NCBI GenBank assembly: GCA_023389035.1
Contig: JAEWFC010000030.1
Coordinates: 186,001 to 250,000 of the forward strand
Length of the DNA: 64,000 nt
Direction: 5' to 3'
Source of the DNA: Acidobacteriota bacterium
Lineage (GTDB): Bacteria; Acidobacteriota; Blastocatellia; Pyrinomonadales; Pyrinomonadaceae
This document shows, one piece after another, positions 8,962 through 17,415 of this stretch. Under the pieces are notes generated by a model. That model had not been told where the DNA came from, ran no database searches, and worked only from the letters and a program-made list of their open reading frames with translations. A program made the position numbers and the translations under genes. Within the stretch, counting starts at the first letter, position 1. The number at the start of each line of letters is the position of its first letter.

Positions 8962-9024
8962 CTTCAAAAATCGGGATTTATAACGGACTGACGGGGCACC
9001 GAAGGCCGAGAGAACGATCGCCTA

Positions 9025-9684
9025 CTATCCGCCGTGTTTGATAAACGCAGCTTCGCGAAGGTAAACGTTCAGCTCGCAGATGTCTTTTACGTAATCGCCG
9101 ATCCGCTCTAGGTGCTTAGCAACGAAAAGCAGGTGTGCCGCAGTCGTCGTGATCGATGGGTCCTCGATCATCATATCGAGCAGTTTCTTGAAAACGCGGT
9201 GATAAGCCTCATCGATCTCCTTATCGCGTTTGATCACTTCCCGCGAGGTTGCTGAATCTTCCGCCGTAAACGCATCGAGAGCCATTCGCAGCATGTCAGC
9301 GGCGGTCTGCGCCATGAAGGGAAAATCGACATACGCCGCGATCTGCGGTTCGTTATTCAGAACAAGTGCCGCCTCGGCGATGTTTGATGCATGATCGGCG
9401 ATCCTTTCGAGTATCGGCGTGATCTTCGCAACCGAAATTACGAACCTAAGGTCGTGGGCCGCGGGCTGCTGTAACGCGAGGATCTCGACAGACATACGGT
9501 CGATCTCGAGCTCCATCTGGTTTATCACCTTATCTTCTTCAAGCACCCGTTTCGCCAGCTCGCTGTCGCGTTCCGTCAGTGCCTGCATCGCGCGGTTTAC
9601 TGCAGCCTCAGTCGCGCCGCCGAGCAAGAGGATCTTGTCGCGAAGAACGTTCAACTGCTGATCGATGATCCGATGATCTGTCAT
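9025..9684 (-). CDS. phoU: Phosphate signalling protein PhoU
   Basis: 219-residue helical protein with two PhoU domains (about residues 10-100 and 115-205). It links the Pst transporter to the PhoR/PhoB sensor pair and represses signalling when phosphate is plentiful. Both metal-binding regions are recognisable: EEDKVINQMELEID in the first half and KRDKEIDEAYHRVF in the second, plus the LERIADHASNIAE and LERIGDYVKDICE helices characteristic of the family. It follows pstB by 83 nt on the same strand, the usual order. No phoR/phoB genes are in the window. Confidence 0.96.
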   Translation of the reverse strand: MTDHRIIDQQLNVLRDKILLLGGATEAAVNRAMQALTERDSELAKRVLEEDKVINQMELEIDRMSVEILALQQPAAHDLRFVISVAKITPILERIADHASNIAEAALVLNNEPQIAAYVDFPFMAQTAADMLRMALDAFTAEDSATSREVIKRDKEIDEAYHRVFKKLLDMMIEDPSITTTAAHLLFVAKHLERIGDYVKDICELNVYLREAAFIKHGG

Positions 9685-9767
9685 ATCAAAATCTATCTAT
9701 GGTTACACTGCCGCAAATCGCGGTCGATGTAGAAAACTACTATTTTAACACACCGCAACTTGCTCGC

Positions 9768-10526
9768 TTATCCAAAGCGTCCGGTGATGTAATCCTCGGT
9801 GAGTCGCTCTTCCGGGTTCGTGAACATCTTTTGCGTTGCATTAAACTCGACCAGCTTGCCGAGCATAAAGAACGCGGTCTTATCTGATACGCGGCCTGCC
9901 TGCTGCATATTGTGCGTGACTATCACGATCGTGTATTCCCGCTTGAGCTCTACGACAAGTTCCTCGATCTTCTGCGTCGCGATCGGGTCAAGTGCGGACG
10001 CAGGCTCGTCCATTAGTATCACTTCCGGCTGAACGGCAAGGGCCCTCGCTATGCAAAGCCGCTGCTGCTGCCCGCCCGAAAGCCCGAATGCCGAGGTGCT
10101 AAGCCGGTCTTTCACCTCTTCCCACAAGGCGGCGTCACGGAGCGCTTTTTCGACACGCTCTTCCAGATCGTTCTTGCCGGAATGGATCCCGTTGATCCGA
10201 ATGCCGTACGCGACATTCTCAAATATCGATTTCGGGAAGGGATTCGACTTCTGAAAGACCATCCCGACCTTTCGGCGAAGCGACACTACATCTGTGCCCG
10301 GTGCATAAATGTCGTCGCCATCTATCATTACCTTGCCCGTAACACGTGCACCCGGAATTGTGTCGTTCATCCGGTTTAGCGTACGCAGGAACGTCGATTT
10401 TCCGCAGCCCGAAGGGCCGATGAACGCAATTACCTGCCGCTCAGGTATCTCGAGCGAGATATTGTATAGCGCCTGGTCCTTGCCGTAGAAAAAGTCCAGG
10501 TTCTCAATGCTGATCTTGCTTGTCAT
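9768..10526 (-). CDS. pstB: Phosphate ABC transporter ATP-binding protein PstB
   Basis: 252-residue ABC ATPase powering high-affinity phosphate import. It shows Walker A GPSGCGKST (residues 37-45), the Q-loop in VGMVFQKSNPFPKSI, the signature LSGGQQQRLCIARAL, Walker B VILMDEPASALDP and the switch histidine in IVTHNM. The NPFPKSI motif and the FNATQKMFTNP tail are specific to PstB rather than generic ABC ATPases. Placed 13 nt after pstA in a pstSCAB-phoU operon. Confidence 0.97.
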   Translation of the reverse strand: MTSKISIENLDFFYGKDQALYNISLEIPERQVIAFIGPSGCGKSTFLRTLNRMNDTIPGARVTGKVMIDGDDIYAPGTDVVSLRRKVGMVFQKSNPFPKSIFENVAYGIRINGIHSGKNDLEERVEKALRDAALWEEVKDRLSTSAFGLSGGQQQRLCIARALAVQPEVILMDEPASALDPIATQKIEELVVELKREYTIVIVTHNMQQAGRVSDKTAFFMLGKLVEFNATQKMFTNPEERLTEDYITGRFG

Positions 10527-10539
10527 TTTCTTCGCGTGA

Positions 10540-11385
10540 TCAATATTTCTTTCGAGTCAGAAATCTAACGATCACATTGATCACCAATATCAGCCCAACG
10601 AGCAGCAACGTCGCGGCCCATGCCATCGCGTGCTCTGATTCGAACGGACCGGTCGCGTAATTGAATATCTGCACCGTCAGCGACGACATCGGCTGATCGT
10701 AATAAAAGTTATAAAACCGGCTGTTCAGCGCCGTGAATAGAAGTGGAGCGGTCTCGCCCGTGATGCGTGCGATCGCGAGCATCGCGCCGGTCGCAATTCC
10801 TGACGCGGCAGCAGGCAAAACGATGTTCCATGATACACGCCATTGCGGTGCACCGAGGGCAAGTGCACCCTCACGCATCGAATTTGGCACCAGCCGGATC
10901 ATTTCCTCGGTGGTTCTCGCGACGATCGGGATCATTATCACCGCCAATGCGAGACCGCCGGCGAGTCCAGACTGCCGACCCATCGGCAAAACCACAAGCG
11001 TGTAAATGAAAATGCCGATAATTATCGACGGCACACCGATGAGCGTGTCCGCAACGAACCTTATGATGTTTCCGTACCAGTTCCGTCCGTATTCGGCAAG
11101 ATAAACGCCTGCTGCGATGCCGACCGGAAGGCCGATCAGCGCAGCTAGAAGCGTCATCATCGCGGAACCGACGATCGCATTTCCGATACCGCCGCCTTCG
11201 CCGACAGGCTTCGGTGTTTCGGTCAGAAACTCGAGATTGAGAGCAGGTACGCCTGCAGTCGCTATATACCCGAGAATGATCAGCAGCACAGCGGTTGCAA
11301 CGACCGCACAAACGGCCGTGATCGCGGTCATCACCGCGTTCACTAATCGTCGTCTGGTTTGTAACGTTGCGCTCGCTGCTGCCAT
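10540..11385 (-). CDS. pstA: Phosphate ABC transporter permease PstA
   Basis: 281-residue inner-membrane permease with six predicted helices and the EAA-type cytoplasmic loop (SMREGALALGAPQWRVSWNIVLPAAASGI) that contacts PstB. The segment GGIGNAIVGSAMMTLLAALIG and the closing AWAATLLLVGLILVINVIVRF helix are typical of PstA. It lies 11 nt after pstC and 13 nt before pstB, indicating a single transcript. No clear Shine-Dalgarno is seen, so translation may be coupled to pstC. Confidence 0.96.
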   Translation of the reverse strand: MAAASATLQTRRRLVNAVMTAITAVCAVVATAVLLIILGYIATAGVPALNLEFLTETPKPVGEGGGIGNAIVGSAMMTLLAALIGLPVGIAAGVYLAEYGRNWYGNIIRFVADTLIGVPSIIIGIFIYTLVVLPMGRQSGLAGGLALAVIMIPIVARTTEEMIRLVPNSMREGALALGAPQWRVSWNIVLPAAASGIATGAMLAIARITGETAPLLFTALNSRFYNFYYDQPMSSLTVQIFNYATGPFESEHAMAWAATLLLVGLILVINVIVRFLTRKKY

Positions 11386-11396
11386 ATATCAAAAAT

Positions 11397-12326
11397 TTAT
11401 GCGTGCTTTGCCGCGTTCGTTTTTCGCGAGACGCTCATGATCAGCAGCTTTGCAAAGCCGTTGATCACTACTGTGACCAAAAACAGTATCAGTCCCATTT
11501 CGATCAGCGAACTTAGGTAGAGCTCGTCGGTCGCGTCCGCGAAATTAGCGGCAAGCACCGACGCGATCGTGTACGCCGGCTCGAAAAGCGACGCGGTGAT
11601 CTGCGGCGAATTACCGATCACCATGGTGACGGCCATGGTTTCGCCGATCGCTCGGCCGAGTCCGAGAACCACAGCTCCCGCGATGCCGGATGCTGCGTTG
11701 CCGAGCACGATCATCGTCGTTTCCCAATTGGTAGCGCCCAACGCAAGCGCGGCCTCACGCTGTGTTCGCGGCACAGCCTCAAGCACATCGCGAACGACCG
11801 CGGTGATGATCGGTGTGATCATCAACGCCAGAATGATCCCACCGGTCAGCATGCCGATACCGGTCAGCCTGCCCTGAAAAAGCGGCAGAAATCCCAAGTA
11901 TTCCTGCAGAGGCGGCCCGAGATAGTTGCGGATGAAGGGAGCAAGCACAAAAATTCCCCACAATCCATACACGACTGAGGGGATCGCCGCGAGCAGCTCG
12001 ACCGTGAACGAGATCGGCCGGGCAATTCGGACCGGAGCCTGCTCGACCAGGAAGATCGCTACGCCAAGTGAGATCGGCACGGCGATAACGATCGCGATCA
12101 ACGACGAAACTACCGTCCCGTAAATGAACGGAAGCGCTCCGAACGTCTGCTGCGCAGGCACCCATTCGCGTCCGTATAAAAAACCTATCCCGAATCGCTG
12201 GATCGTCGGCATCGAGTTTTGAACCATCATAAAGATAATGGCAGCCACAAGCACAAGAATGCTGGTCGCCGCCATTAACAGTACGGTTCTAAATATCTTG
12301 TCGCCGATCGCTCCGGTCTGTGCCAC
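11397..12326 (-). CDS. pstC: Phosphate ABC transporter permease PstC
   Basis: 309-residue inner-membrane permease, partner of PstA. It shows an N-terminal helix, a periplasmic stretch with GFLYGREWVPAQQTFGALPFIYGT, and five further helices including the EAA loop (RTQREAALALGATNWETTMIVLGNAASGI) and GRAIGETMAVTMVIGNSPQ, all typical of PstC. It follows pstS by 23 nt. Together with PstA it forms the translocation pore of the PstSCAB complex. Confidence 0.96.
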   Translation of the reverse strand: MAQTGAIGDKIFRTVLLMAATSILVLVAAIIFMMVQNSMPTIQRFGIGFLYGREWVPAQQTFGALPFIYGTVVSSLIAIVIAVPISLGVAIFLVEQAPVRIARPISFTVELLAAIPSVVYGLWGIFVLAPFIRNYLGPPLQEYLGFLPLFQGRLTGIGMLTGGIILALMITPIITAVVRDVLEAVPRTQREAALALGATNWETTMIVLGNAASGIAGAVVLGLGRAIGETMAVTMVIGNSPQITASLFEPAYTIASVLAANFADATDELYLSSLIEMGLILFLVTVVINGFAKLLIMSVSRKTNAAKHA

Positions 12327-12349
12327 TTTCGGTAAGGATCTTTACAGAA

Positions 12350-13462
12350 TTAGTTTCTCAGCGGCTGGCCGCTACTTACAAGTGACTTGATCTTCGCCTC
12401 GGTTTTTGTGACCAGTCCCGGCGGCAGCGGCGCGTAATGAAGCTCGCGGACATACCGTTCACCGTCGTGGATCGCCCACCAGAGGTAGTCTACGAGAGCC
12501 TTGCCTTTGTTCGCATCCGCCTGCTCTTTGTACGCGAGAACGTAGACTATCCCTGAGATCGGGTATGCATTCGCCCCTTCCGCATTCGTGATCTCAAAGC
12601 GAAGGTCGTCAGGCATTTTCGCTGCCATTCCTTCAGCAGCGTTCGAGACGGTATCGCTCGACGGTTCAATATAAGTTCCGGCACCATTCTTTATGTGTGC
12701 GGTCGGCAAATTGTTGGCCTTTGCAAACGTCAGCTCAACGTAGCCGATGGTGTTGGGCGTGTTCTTTACCTGTCCCATCACACCTTCATTCCCTTTTCCG
12801 CCGATCCCGATGCCCTGCGGGAGTTGAGGATTCTTTGTCCGTCCGATCTTCTCTTTCCATTCGGGGACCGTCTTAGACAAATAGTCGGTGAAAACGTCCG
12901 ACGTTCCGCTGCCGTCTGCTCTGAACACCGGCGTGATGTCGGTTGCAGGAAGCGTGACGCCGGGATTTTCCGCTTTCAATCGAGCATCGTCCCATCGTCT
13001 GATCTTGCCAAGATAAATGTCAGCGATAAGCTCCGGCGAGAGCTTTAGGGGCTGCTCTACGCCCTCGAGATTGTACGTGAGCACCACCGCACCGAGCACG
13101 ACCGGAATATGGACGATCTCGCCGCCGGACGTCTGGGAAAGCTCGTCATTGCTCATCGCCGCGTCGCTCGCACCGAAATCGGCCGTGCGGCTTTGGATCG
13201 CTTTGATCCCTGCCCCCGAACCTGTCCCTGAATAGTCGATGCGAATGCCCGGATTCAACTTGCCGAATTCGCTCGTCCATTTATCCATCATCGGCTTGAC
13301 GAAGGTCGAGCCGGAACCCTGCATCGTTACATTGCCGGCGCTTGATGCACTGCCATCGCTCTGGCCGAACTTTTGCCCGCTGCAGCCCGCAGCCGCCAGT
13401 GCTGCACACAGCAACAGGCCCGGATAAGCATTACTCTTAAGTTTATTAATTATCGTTCTCAT
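12350..13462 (-). CDS. pstS: Phosphate-binding lipoprotein PstS
   Basis: 370-residue periplasmic phosphate-binding protein. A lipoprotein signal ends in the lipobox LAAAGC with Cys27 as the acylation site, so the mature protein should be tethered to a membrane. Phosphate-contact motifs are present: GSGSTFVKPM, YSGTGSGAGIKAIQSRTADFGASD and FRADGSGTSDVFTDYL. It is the first gene of the pstSCAB-phoU operon and carries a three-repeat Pho box 105 nt upstream of its start, consistent with induction by phosphate starvation through PhoB. Confidence 0.97.
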   Translation of the reverse strand: MRTIINKLKSNAYPGLLLCAALAAAGCSGQKFGQSDGSASSAGNVTMQGSGSTFVKPMMDKWTSEFGKLNPGIRIDYSGTGSGAGIKAIQSRTADFGASDAAMSNDELSQTSGGEIVHIPVVLGAVVLTYNLEGVEQPLKLSPELIADIYLGKIRRWDDARLKAENPGVTLPATDITPVFRADGSGTSDVFTDYLSKTVPEWKEKIGRTKNPQLPQGIGIGGKGNEGVMGQVKNTPNTIGYVELTFAKANNLPTAHIKNGAGTYIEPSSDTVSNAAEGMAAKMPDDLRFEITNAEGANAYPISGIVYVLAYKEQADANKGKALVDYLWWAIHDGERYVRELHYAPLPPGLVTKTEAKIKSLVSSGQPLRN

Positions 13463-13566
13463 TTTTATTTGGATCGCTATCGATAATGCGTCAAAAAGGT
13501 TCGTTTTGCGGTAAGTTCAATTAAACCTTACGACGGTAAGATCGGCATAAGCCGGCCGGGATAAAG

Positions 13567-13595
13567 TTAACATTCCGTTAACACCCAGTTAACAG
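13567..13595 (-). promoter_or_regulatory. Pho box, three direct repeats with 11-bp period
   Basis: Read toward pstS on the minus strand, the heptamers CTGTTAA, GTGTTAA and ATGTTAA occur three times with 4-nt spacers (a strict 11-bp period). This is the architecture of PhoB binding sites (CTGTCAT-like heptamers with 4-nt spacers). The same DNA read on the plus strand gives TTAACA repeats like the PhoP sites of Bacillus. The site is about 105 nt upstream of the pstS start codon. The period, count and location are seen directly; the regulator is inferred. Confidence 0.75.
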
Positions 13596-13670
13596 CCCAT
13601 CAATATACTCTTTCTTTCACGCTAATTCTTCGGTTCTGCCTCTGCGCGGTTCCGCGACGTTCGGTGTCGT

Positions 13671-13883
13671 ATGGATCTGATCAACGAACTATCAAACGAT
13701 ATTTTGATCGCGTATCTCGTCGAGCGGGATCGTTTCGACCACACTGATAGCGGCAGAGCCAACATTCGCGAACTGATCGCCAATGTCCGATCGAGCCTCA
13801 ATTTCAGTCCGCCTGCAGGACCCGATCAGCGGCCCTCATTGGGCGACAACAGCGGAACAGAAAACCGCATCGTACAACGTTAA
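13671..13883 (+). CDS. Small hypothetical protein
   Basis: 70 residues, soluble and mildly acidic, with a helical-looking N-terminal half (DLINELSNDILIAYLVERDR ... NIRELIANVRSSLNF) and a polar, Pro/Gly-rich tail. Third codon positions are strongly G/C, as in neighbouring genes, and favour ATC, GTC, GCC and GAT, which argues for real coding. No Shine-Dalgarno is visible before the ATG. It lies 75 nt from the Pho box on the divergent side, so phosphate control in this direction is possible but untested. Function unknown. Confidence 0.5.
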   Translation: MDLINELSNDILIAYLVERDRFDHTDSGRANIRELIANVRSSLNFSPPAGPDQRPSLGDNSGTENRIVQR

Positions 13884-14042
13884 CAACCACGCCCTCATCA
13901 CTCCGGACGAAGCTCGAATTTAGCGAACGTCCGCACCTTATATTTTCATCATATCTCTGCTTATCCCCTGAGGGATGTTTGCGATCCGGTTCGATTACAA
14001 TAGACTGGTCAGCACTGAAAATTGGTAGGACGAGGAGGGTTA

Positions 14043-15464
14043 ATGAGAAAAGGTTATTTTAGCAAAGTTATCGTAGCGTCGGTGATGGTTTGGACGATGG
14101 CGTTCATGCCGCTGGCAGCGGTCGCACAGACACGCGTCAGCATGCCGAACAATAAGTATAAGGTCGCGGACGACGTTAAGCTTGGCAGGGATTACTCGGT
14201 TGAGATCGAGAAACAGTTCCCGGTCCTGAACGACGCCCAGGCGAATAACTACGTGCAGATGGTTGGCGAGCGGCTGGTCTCGAATATCCCGTCACAGTTC
14301 AGACAGCCTGAATTCGATTACCGTTTTCAGGTCGTTAATGCCAGCGATATTAACGCGTTCGCTTTGCCCGGCGGTCCGATGTACGTTAACCGCGGAATGA
14401 TCGAGGCTGCACGGAACGAAGGCGAAATGGCCGGCGTAATGGCGCACGAGATCGCTCACGTTGCACTCCGGCACGCGACCGCACAGGCTACCAAGCAGGG
14501 CAGCATCAAGAATCAGCTCGGCACGATCGGTCTGATCCTTGGCGGTGCGATACTTGGCGGACAGACCGGCGCTCAGCTCGGAGCGTTAGGAGCCGCAGCG
14601 TGGCAGACCAAATACAGCCGCGACTATGAGACTCAGGCGGATTACCTGGGCTCGCAGATAATGGCAAGTGCGGGTTACGATCCGGTCGACCTGGCAAATA
14701 TGTTCCAGACCATCGCTCGCGAGGGCGGCAGCCGGAATCCGGAATGGCTCAGCAGCCACCCCGATCCGGGCAACCGCTTTCAGAAGATCAACGAAGAGGC
14801 CCGCAGGCTGCGGGTTTCGCCCACTCCGATAAAAATGACGCGCGAGTTCGAGCGTGTCCAGGCACGGCTGCGTGCGATGCCGCGTGCACGCACGATGGCT
14901 CAGCTGCAGGAAGACTACAAACGAACGGGCGGCGGCGGAAGCTCAAGCCAATCGGCGATGTCAGGCGGCCGCTACACTTCGTCGGTCCAGATGCCGGCGA
15001 GCCGGGTTCGCACATATTCATCGGGTAATTGGATCCGTATGAATGTACCGTCAAACTGGCAGCAGTTCGAGGGGCAGAACGACGTAACCTTCGCACCGCA
15101 GGGTGCTTACGGGAACCAAGGCATAACGCACGGCGCGATGGTCGGCATCTACCGTGGGGGATCGAACAACCTCGGACAAGACACGCAGGAATTCGTTCGC
15201 GGACTGATCCAGTCCAACGGTTACCTGCGGCAGGACGGCGGATTCCAGAATACGCGGATCGCCGGCCGACAAGGCTACGGCACAGTGCTTACGGGCACGT
15301 CGCCGATCACCCGCCGGATGGAAGTTGTTACGGTTTACACGGTCTCGCTAAGAAATGGCGATACGCTGTACATCGCGACAGTTTCGCCGCAGCAGGAATC
15401 GTATAACTACAACAACGCGTTCCGGAACATGATCAATTCCTTGCGTCTGAACGATTTCAACTAA
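14043..15464 (+). CDS. Exported M48-family zinc metalloprotease
   Basis: 473 residues starting at the ATG at 14043, which has a strong GAGGAGGG Shine-Dalgarno six nt upstream; an upstream in-frame extension to 14022 lacks one. A signal peptide ends at AVAQ (about residue 29). The peptidase domain has the zinc motif HEIAH (residues 135-139), with the third ligand expected in the SRDYETQADYLG segment; this is the BepA/YfgC and Oma1-like layout for periplasmic quality control of outer-membrane proteins. Instead of TPR repeats, the C-terminal 150 residues form a separate beta-rich domain (IRMNVPSNWQQF ... TVYTVSLRNGDTLYIATVSP), perhaps PsbP-like. Followed by a bidirectional terminator. Confidence 0.9.
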   Translation: MRKGYFSKVIVASVMVWTMAFMPLAAVAQTRVSMPNNKYKVADDVKLGRDYSVEIEKQFPVLNDAQANNYVQMVGERLVSNIPSQFRQPEFDYRFQVVNASDINAFALPGGPMYVNRGMIEAARNEGEMAGVMAHEIAHVALRHATAQATKQGSIKNQLGTIGLILGGAILGGQTGAQLGALGAAAWQTKYSRDYETQADYLGSQIMASAGYDPVDLANMFQTIAREGGSRNPEWLSSHPDPGNRFQKINEEARRLRVSPTPIKMTREFERVQARLRAMPRARTMAQLQEDYKRTGGGGSSSQSAMSGGRYTSSVQMPASRVRTYSSGNWIRMNVPSNWQQFEGQNDVTFAPQGAYGNQGITHGAMVGIYRGGSNNLGQDTQEFVRGLIQSNGYLRQDGGFQNTRIAGRQGYGTVLTGTSPITRRMEVVTVYTVSLRNGDTLYIATVSPQQESYNYNNAFRNMINSLRLNDFN

Positions 15465-15486
15465 GCTTGGTGTTTTTTTGGAAATA

Positions 15487-15517
15487 AACGACGGGTTTCG
15501 GCCCGTCGTTTTATTTT
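15487..15517. terminator. Bidirectional Rho-independent terminator
   Basis: A 9-bp perfect stem (AACGACGGG/CCCGTCGTT) with a TTTCGG loop is followed by a T-rich tract on the plus strand and preceded by A/T-rich sequence on the other. It separates the M48 protease gene from the convergent MFS gene, whose stop lies inside the T tract. Confidence 0.85.
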
Positions 15518-16755
15518 GTCGCTCGCAGCGGCGGTGTCTGAATGAACATTAGAGCGAACGCGGCTGCCACTGATATCGACGCACTGACTATAAATGCCGT
15601 CTCTGCGCCAAACTGATGCCACAAAGCTCCGAACAAGAGCGACGCCGGAAAAACCGCAATACCAAAAGCGAGGTTGAACATACCGTACGCCGTTCCCCTT
15701 TTTTCCTCTTCGACCATGTCGGCCACGAGTGCTTTTTCCGCACCTTCCGTCAAACCAAAATAAGTTCCGTATAGAACAAACAGGGCCCACGCCTGCCATC
15801 CTGCCTCGACGAAAGCAAAACCTATATAGACCGCGGCGTAAACCACCCACCCGCTCACGATCATGCGCTTTCTTCCCAGCCTGTCGGAAAGTTCCCCTCC
15901 TATCAGCGAACTAAACACCTTGCTGAAGTGCAGCACCATCCACAGCAGCGGTAAAGCCGCCGGCGGCACACCCGCTTGTTCCGCACGCAGCAGCAGGAAC
16001 GCGTCAGTCGAGTTCGACAGCGTGAAGATCGCTACCACAACCAAGAAGCGTTTGAAGTTCCCGTCGAGATCCCTGATCGAAAATTTGAACGGTGTCGCTT
16101 CGAGTTCAGGCTCTTTAGACTTTGGCTCGCGGACAAAAAAGACGATCACGAAAAGCCCGAGAGCTACGGGGATCGAGGCGTAAAGGAACACGCGTTGATA
16201 CTCAAGCTGCGTCGGATTTTCCGGATCTACCGACAGATACGTCAGCAGCAGGAATCCGATGACCGGGCCGACGACCGCACCGAGGTGATCAGCAGCGCGA
16301 TTGAAACCGAACGCGAGCCCGCGCTTTTCGATCGGCACATCGGCAGCGAGCAACGCGTCTCTCGGCGCTCCTCTTATTCCCTTCCCGATGCGGTCGCCCA
16401 TTCGAACCACCAAGACCTGCGGCCAACTGGTGACGAATGCGAGCAGCGGACGCATTACGCCCGCGAGCGAATAGCCTAGAAATACAGGAAGTTTGCGGTT
16501 GCCAAACTTATCGCTGAGCACACCCGCAAAAAGCTTGAGGATACTTGCGACAGATTCTGCAAAGCCTTCGATGAGGCCAATGACAAAAGGCGTCGCGCCG
16601 AGAGTGACAAATAGAAATGCCGGTAGAAGCGGATATATGATCTCGCTCGACGTGTCATTCAGAAAACTGACGACGCTAAGCGCAAAGACCGTCGGCGGCA
16701 GCCCGCGGTAGCGATGCCAAAATTTCCACCGCGATATCTTACCGTTTTGCTGCAT
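15511..16755 (-). CDS. MFS transporter
   Basis: About 414 residues from the chosen ATG at 16755; the open frame runs further upstream to 16875, but that extension is Arg/Ser-rich, lacks a membrane helix and would overlap the neighbouring gene. About twelve hydrophobic helices are visible, with the MFS loop motif between helices 2 and 3 (AGVLSDKFGNRKLPVFLGY) and its pseudo-repeat in the second half (GGELSDRLGRKRMIVSGW). The opening FLNDTSSEIIYPLLPAF and the GDRIGKGIRGAPRDALLA segment are typical of the uncharacterised MFS subgroup often annotated as multidrug or sugar-phosphate efflux. Substrate cannot be inferred. Confidence 0.9.
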   Translation of the reverse strand: MQQNGKISRWKFWHRYRGLPPTVFALSVVSFLNDTSSEIIYPLLPAFLFVTLGATPFVIGLIEGFAESVASILKLFAGVLSDKFGNRKLPVFLGYSLAGVMRPLLAFVTSWPQVLVVRMGDRIGKGIRGAPRDALLAADVPIEKRGLAFGFNRAADHLGAVVGPVIGFLLLTYLSVDPENPTQLEYQRVFLYASIPVALGLFVIVFFVREPKSKEPELEATPFKFSIRDLDGNFKRFLVVVAIFTLSNSTDAFLLLRAEQAGVPPAALPLLWMVLHFSKVFSSLIGGELSDRLGRKRMIVSGWVVYAAVYIGFAFVEAGWQAWALFVLYGTYFGLTEGAEKALVADMVEEEKRGTAYGMFNLAFGIAVFPASLLFGALWHQFGAETAFIVSASISVAAAFALMFIQTPPLRATK

Positions 16756-16789
16756 TAGGATGCGGGATGAAATTACGGTCGCGTGAAGG

Positions 16790-17041
16790 CTACTTCGACC
16801 GTGTGGGCGTGGGCTTAGCTTTCGGCTTCTCGACAGTGCCGGAACCGAACCACCAGAGCGAGACCGCTCCTGCAAGCATTATCGCGGCTATCGCGGCGAC
16901 CAGCGCAAGGCGGAAAGCCATCTTGACGCTCCGCTTCAGAACACGAAAAACAAAGTAGAGGACAGCAAGGATCGCCAAAAAGCTGGTTCCGAGAACCAAC
17001 AAAACGCCGCCGCTAAATAGGTCTTGCTGAAGAAGAAACAT
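16790..17041 (-). CDS. Small two-helix membrane protein
   Basis: 83 residues: a hydrophobic helix (about 10-33), a basic loop (RVLKRSVKMAFR), a second helix (about 45-68) and a Lys/Pro/Thr-rich tail. It ends 34 nt before the chosen MFS start and begins only 6 nt from the yacG stop, so all three are likely co-transcribed. No family is recognised. Confidence 0.65.
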   Translation of the reverse strand: MFLLQQDLFSGGVLLVLGTSFLAILAVLYFVFRVLKRSVKMAFRLALVAAIAAIMLAGAVSLWWFGSGTVEKPKAKPTPTRSK

Positions 17042-17047
17042 GAGCGC

Positions 17048-17257
17048 TTATTGATCCACAGGCCGTTCATCTAGGGCGCTTTCGATCTGTTCGATATCCT
17101 CTTCCGCGAGTTCGGAATTCTCGACCGGCAGCCGATATTCTTCATCGACCCAGGCACCGAAATCCAGCAGTTTGCACCGTTCGGAGCAAAAGGGCCGATA
17201 CTCGTTTCCTTCATACTGTGCTTCACGCCCGCACTTCGGGCACTTAACAACTGTCAT
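17048..17257 (-). CDS. yacG: DNA gyrase inhibitor/zinc-binding protein YacG
   Basis: 69 residues from the ATG at 17257 (the frame also contains an ATG at 17275, but the zinc knuckle then sits too far from the start for the family). Four zinc ligands are in CPKCGR and FCSERC, followed by the diagnostic KLLDFGAWVDEEYRLP. In E. coli YacG binds GyrB and blocks gyrase action. The acidic C-terminal tail is longer than the minimal family. Heads a small minus-strand group with a two-helix membrane protein and an MFS gene. Confidence 0.92.
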   Translation of the reverse strand: MTVVKCPKCGREAQYEGNEYRPFCSERCKLLDFGAWVDEEYRLPVENSELAEEDIEQIESALDERPVDQ

Positions 17258-17415
17258 CGTTGGAAAGGTTAACATACCGCTGACCGGCTCGAAAAATTTG
17301 AGCGATGGCGAAAACTATTGACCGCTTTTTGAAGGGATGTAATCATCTAATGGTTAAAGCGAACTAATTAATGACGCAAATCGTAAGTTCTTTTGGTTAT
17401 CAATGCGGGGAAGAT

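Noticed and set aside
8859..9041. 60-codon plus-strand frame between the DUF47 and phoU genes
   Set aside because: It runs into the end of phoU, has no ribosome-binding site, and lies over the candidate terminator hairpin.
13973..14001. TACAAT at 13996 as a promoter for the M48 gene
   Set aside because: No -35-like hexamer lies at 16-18 nt; the nearest TTGCGA is only 11 nt away.
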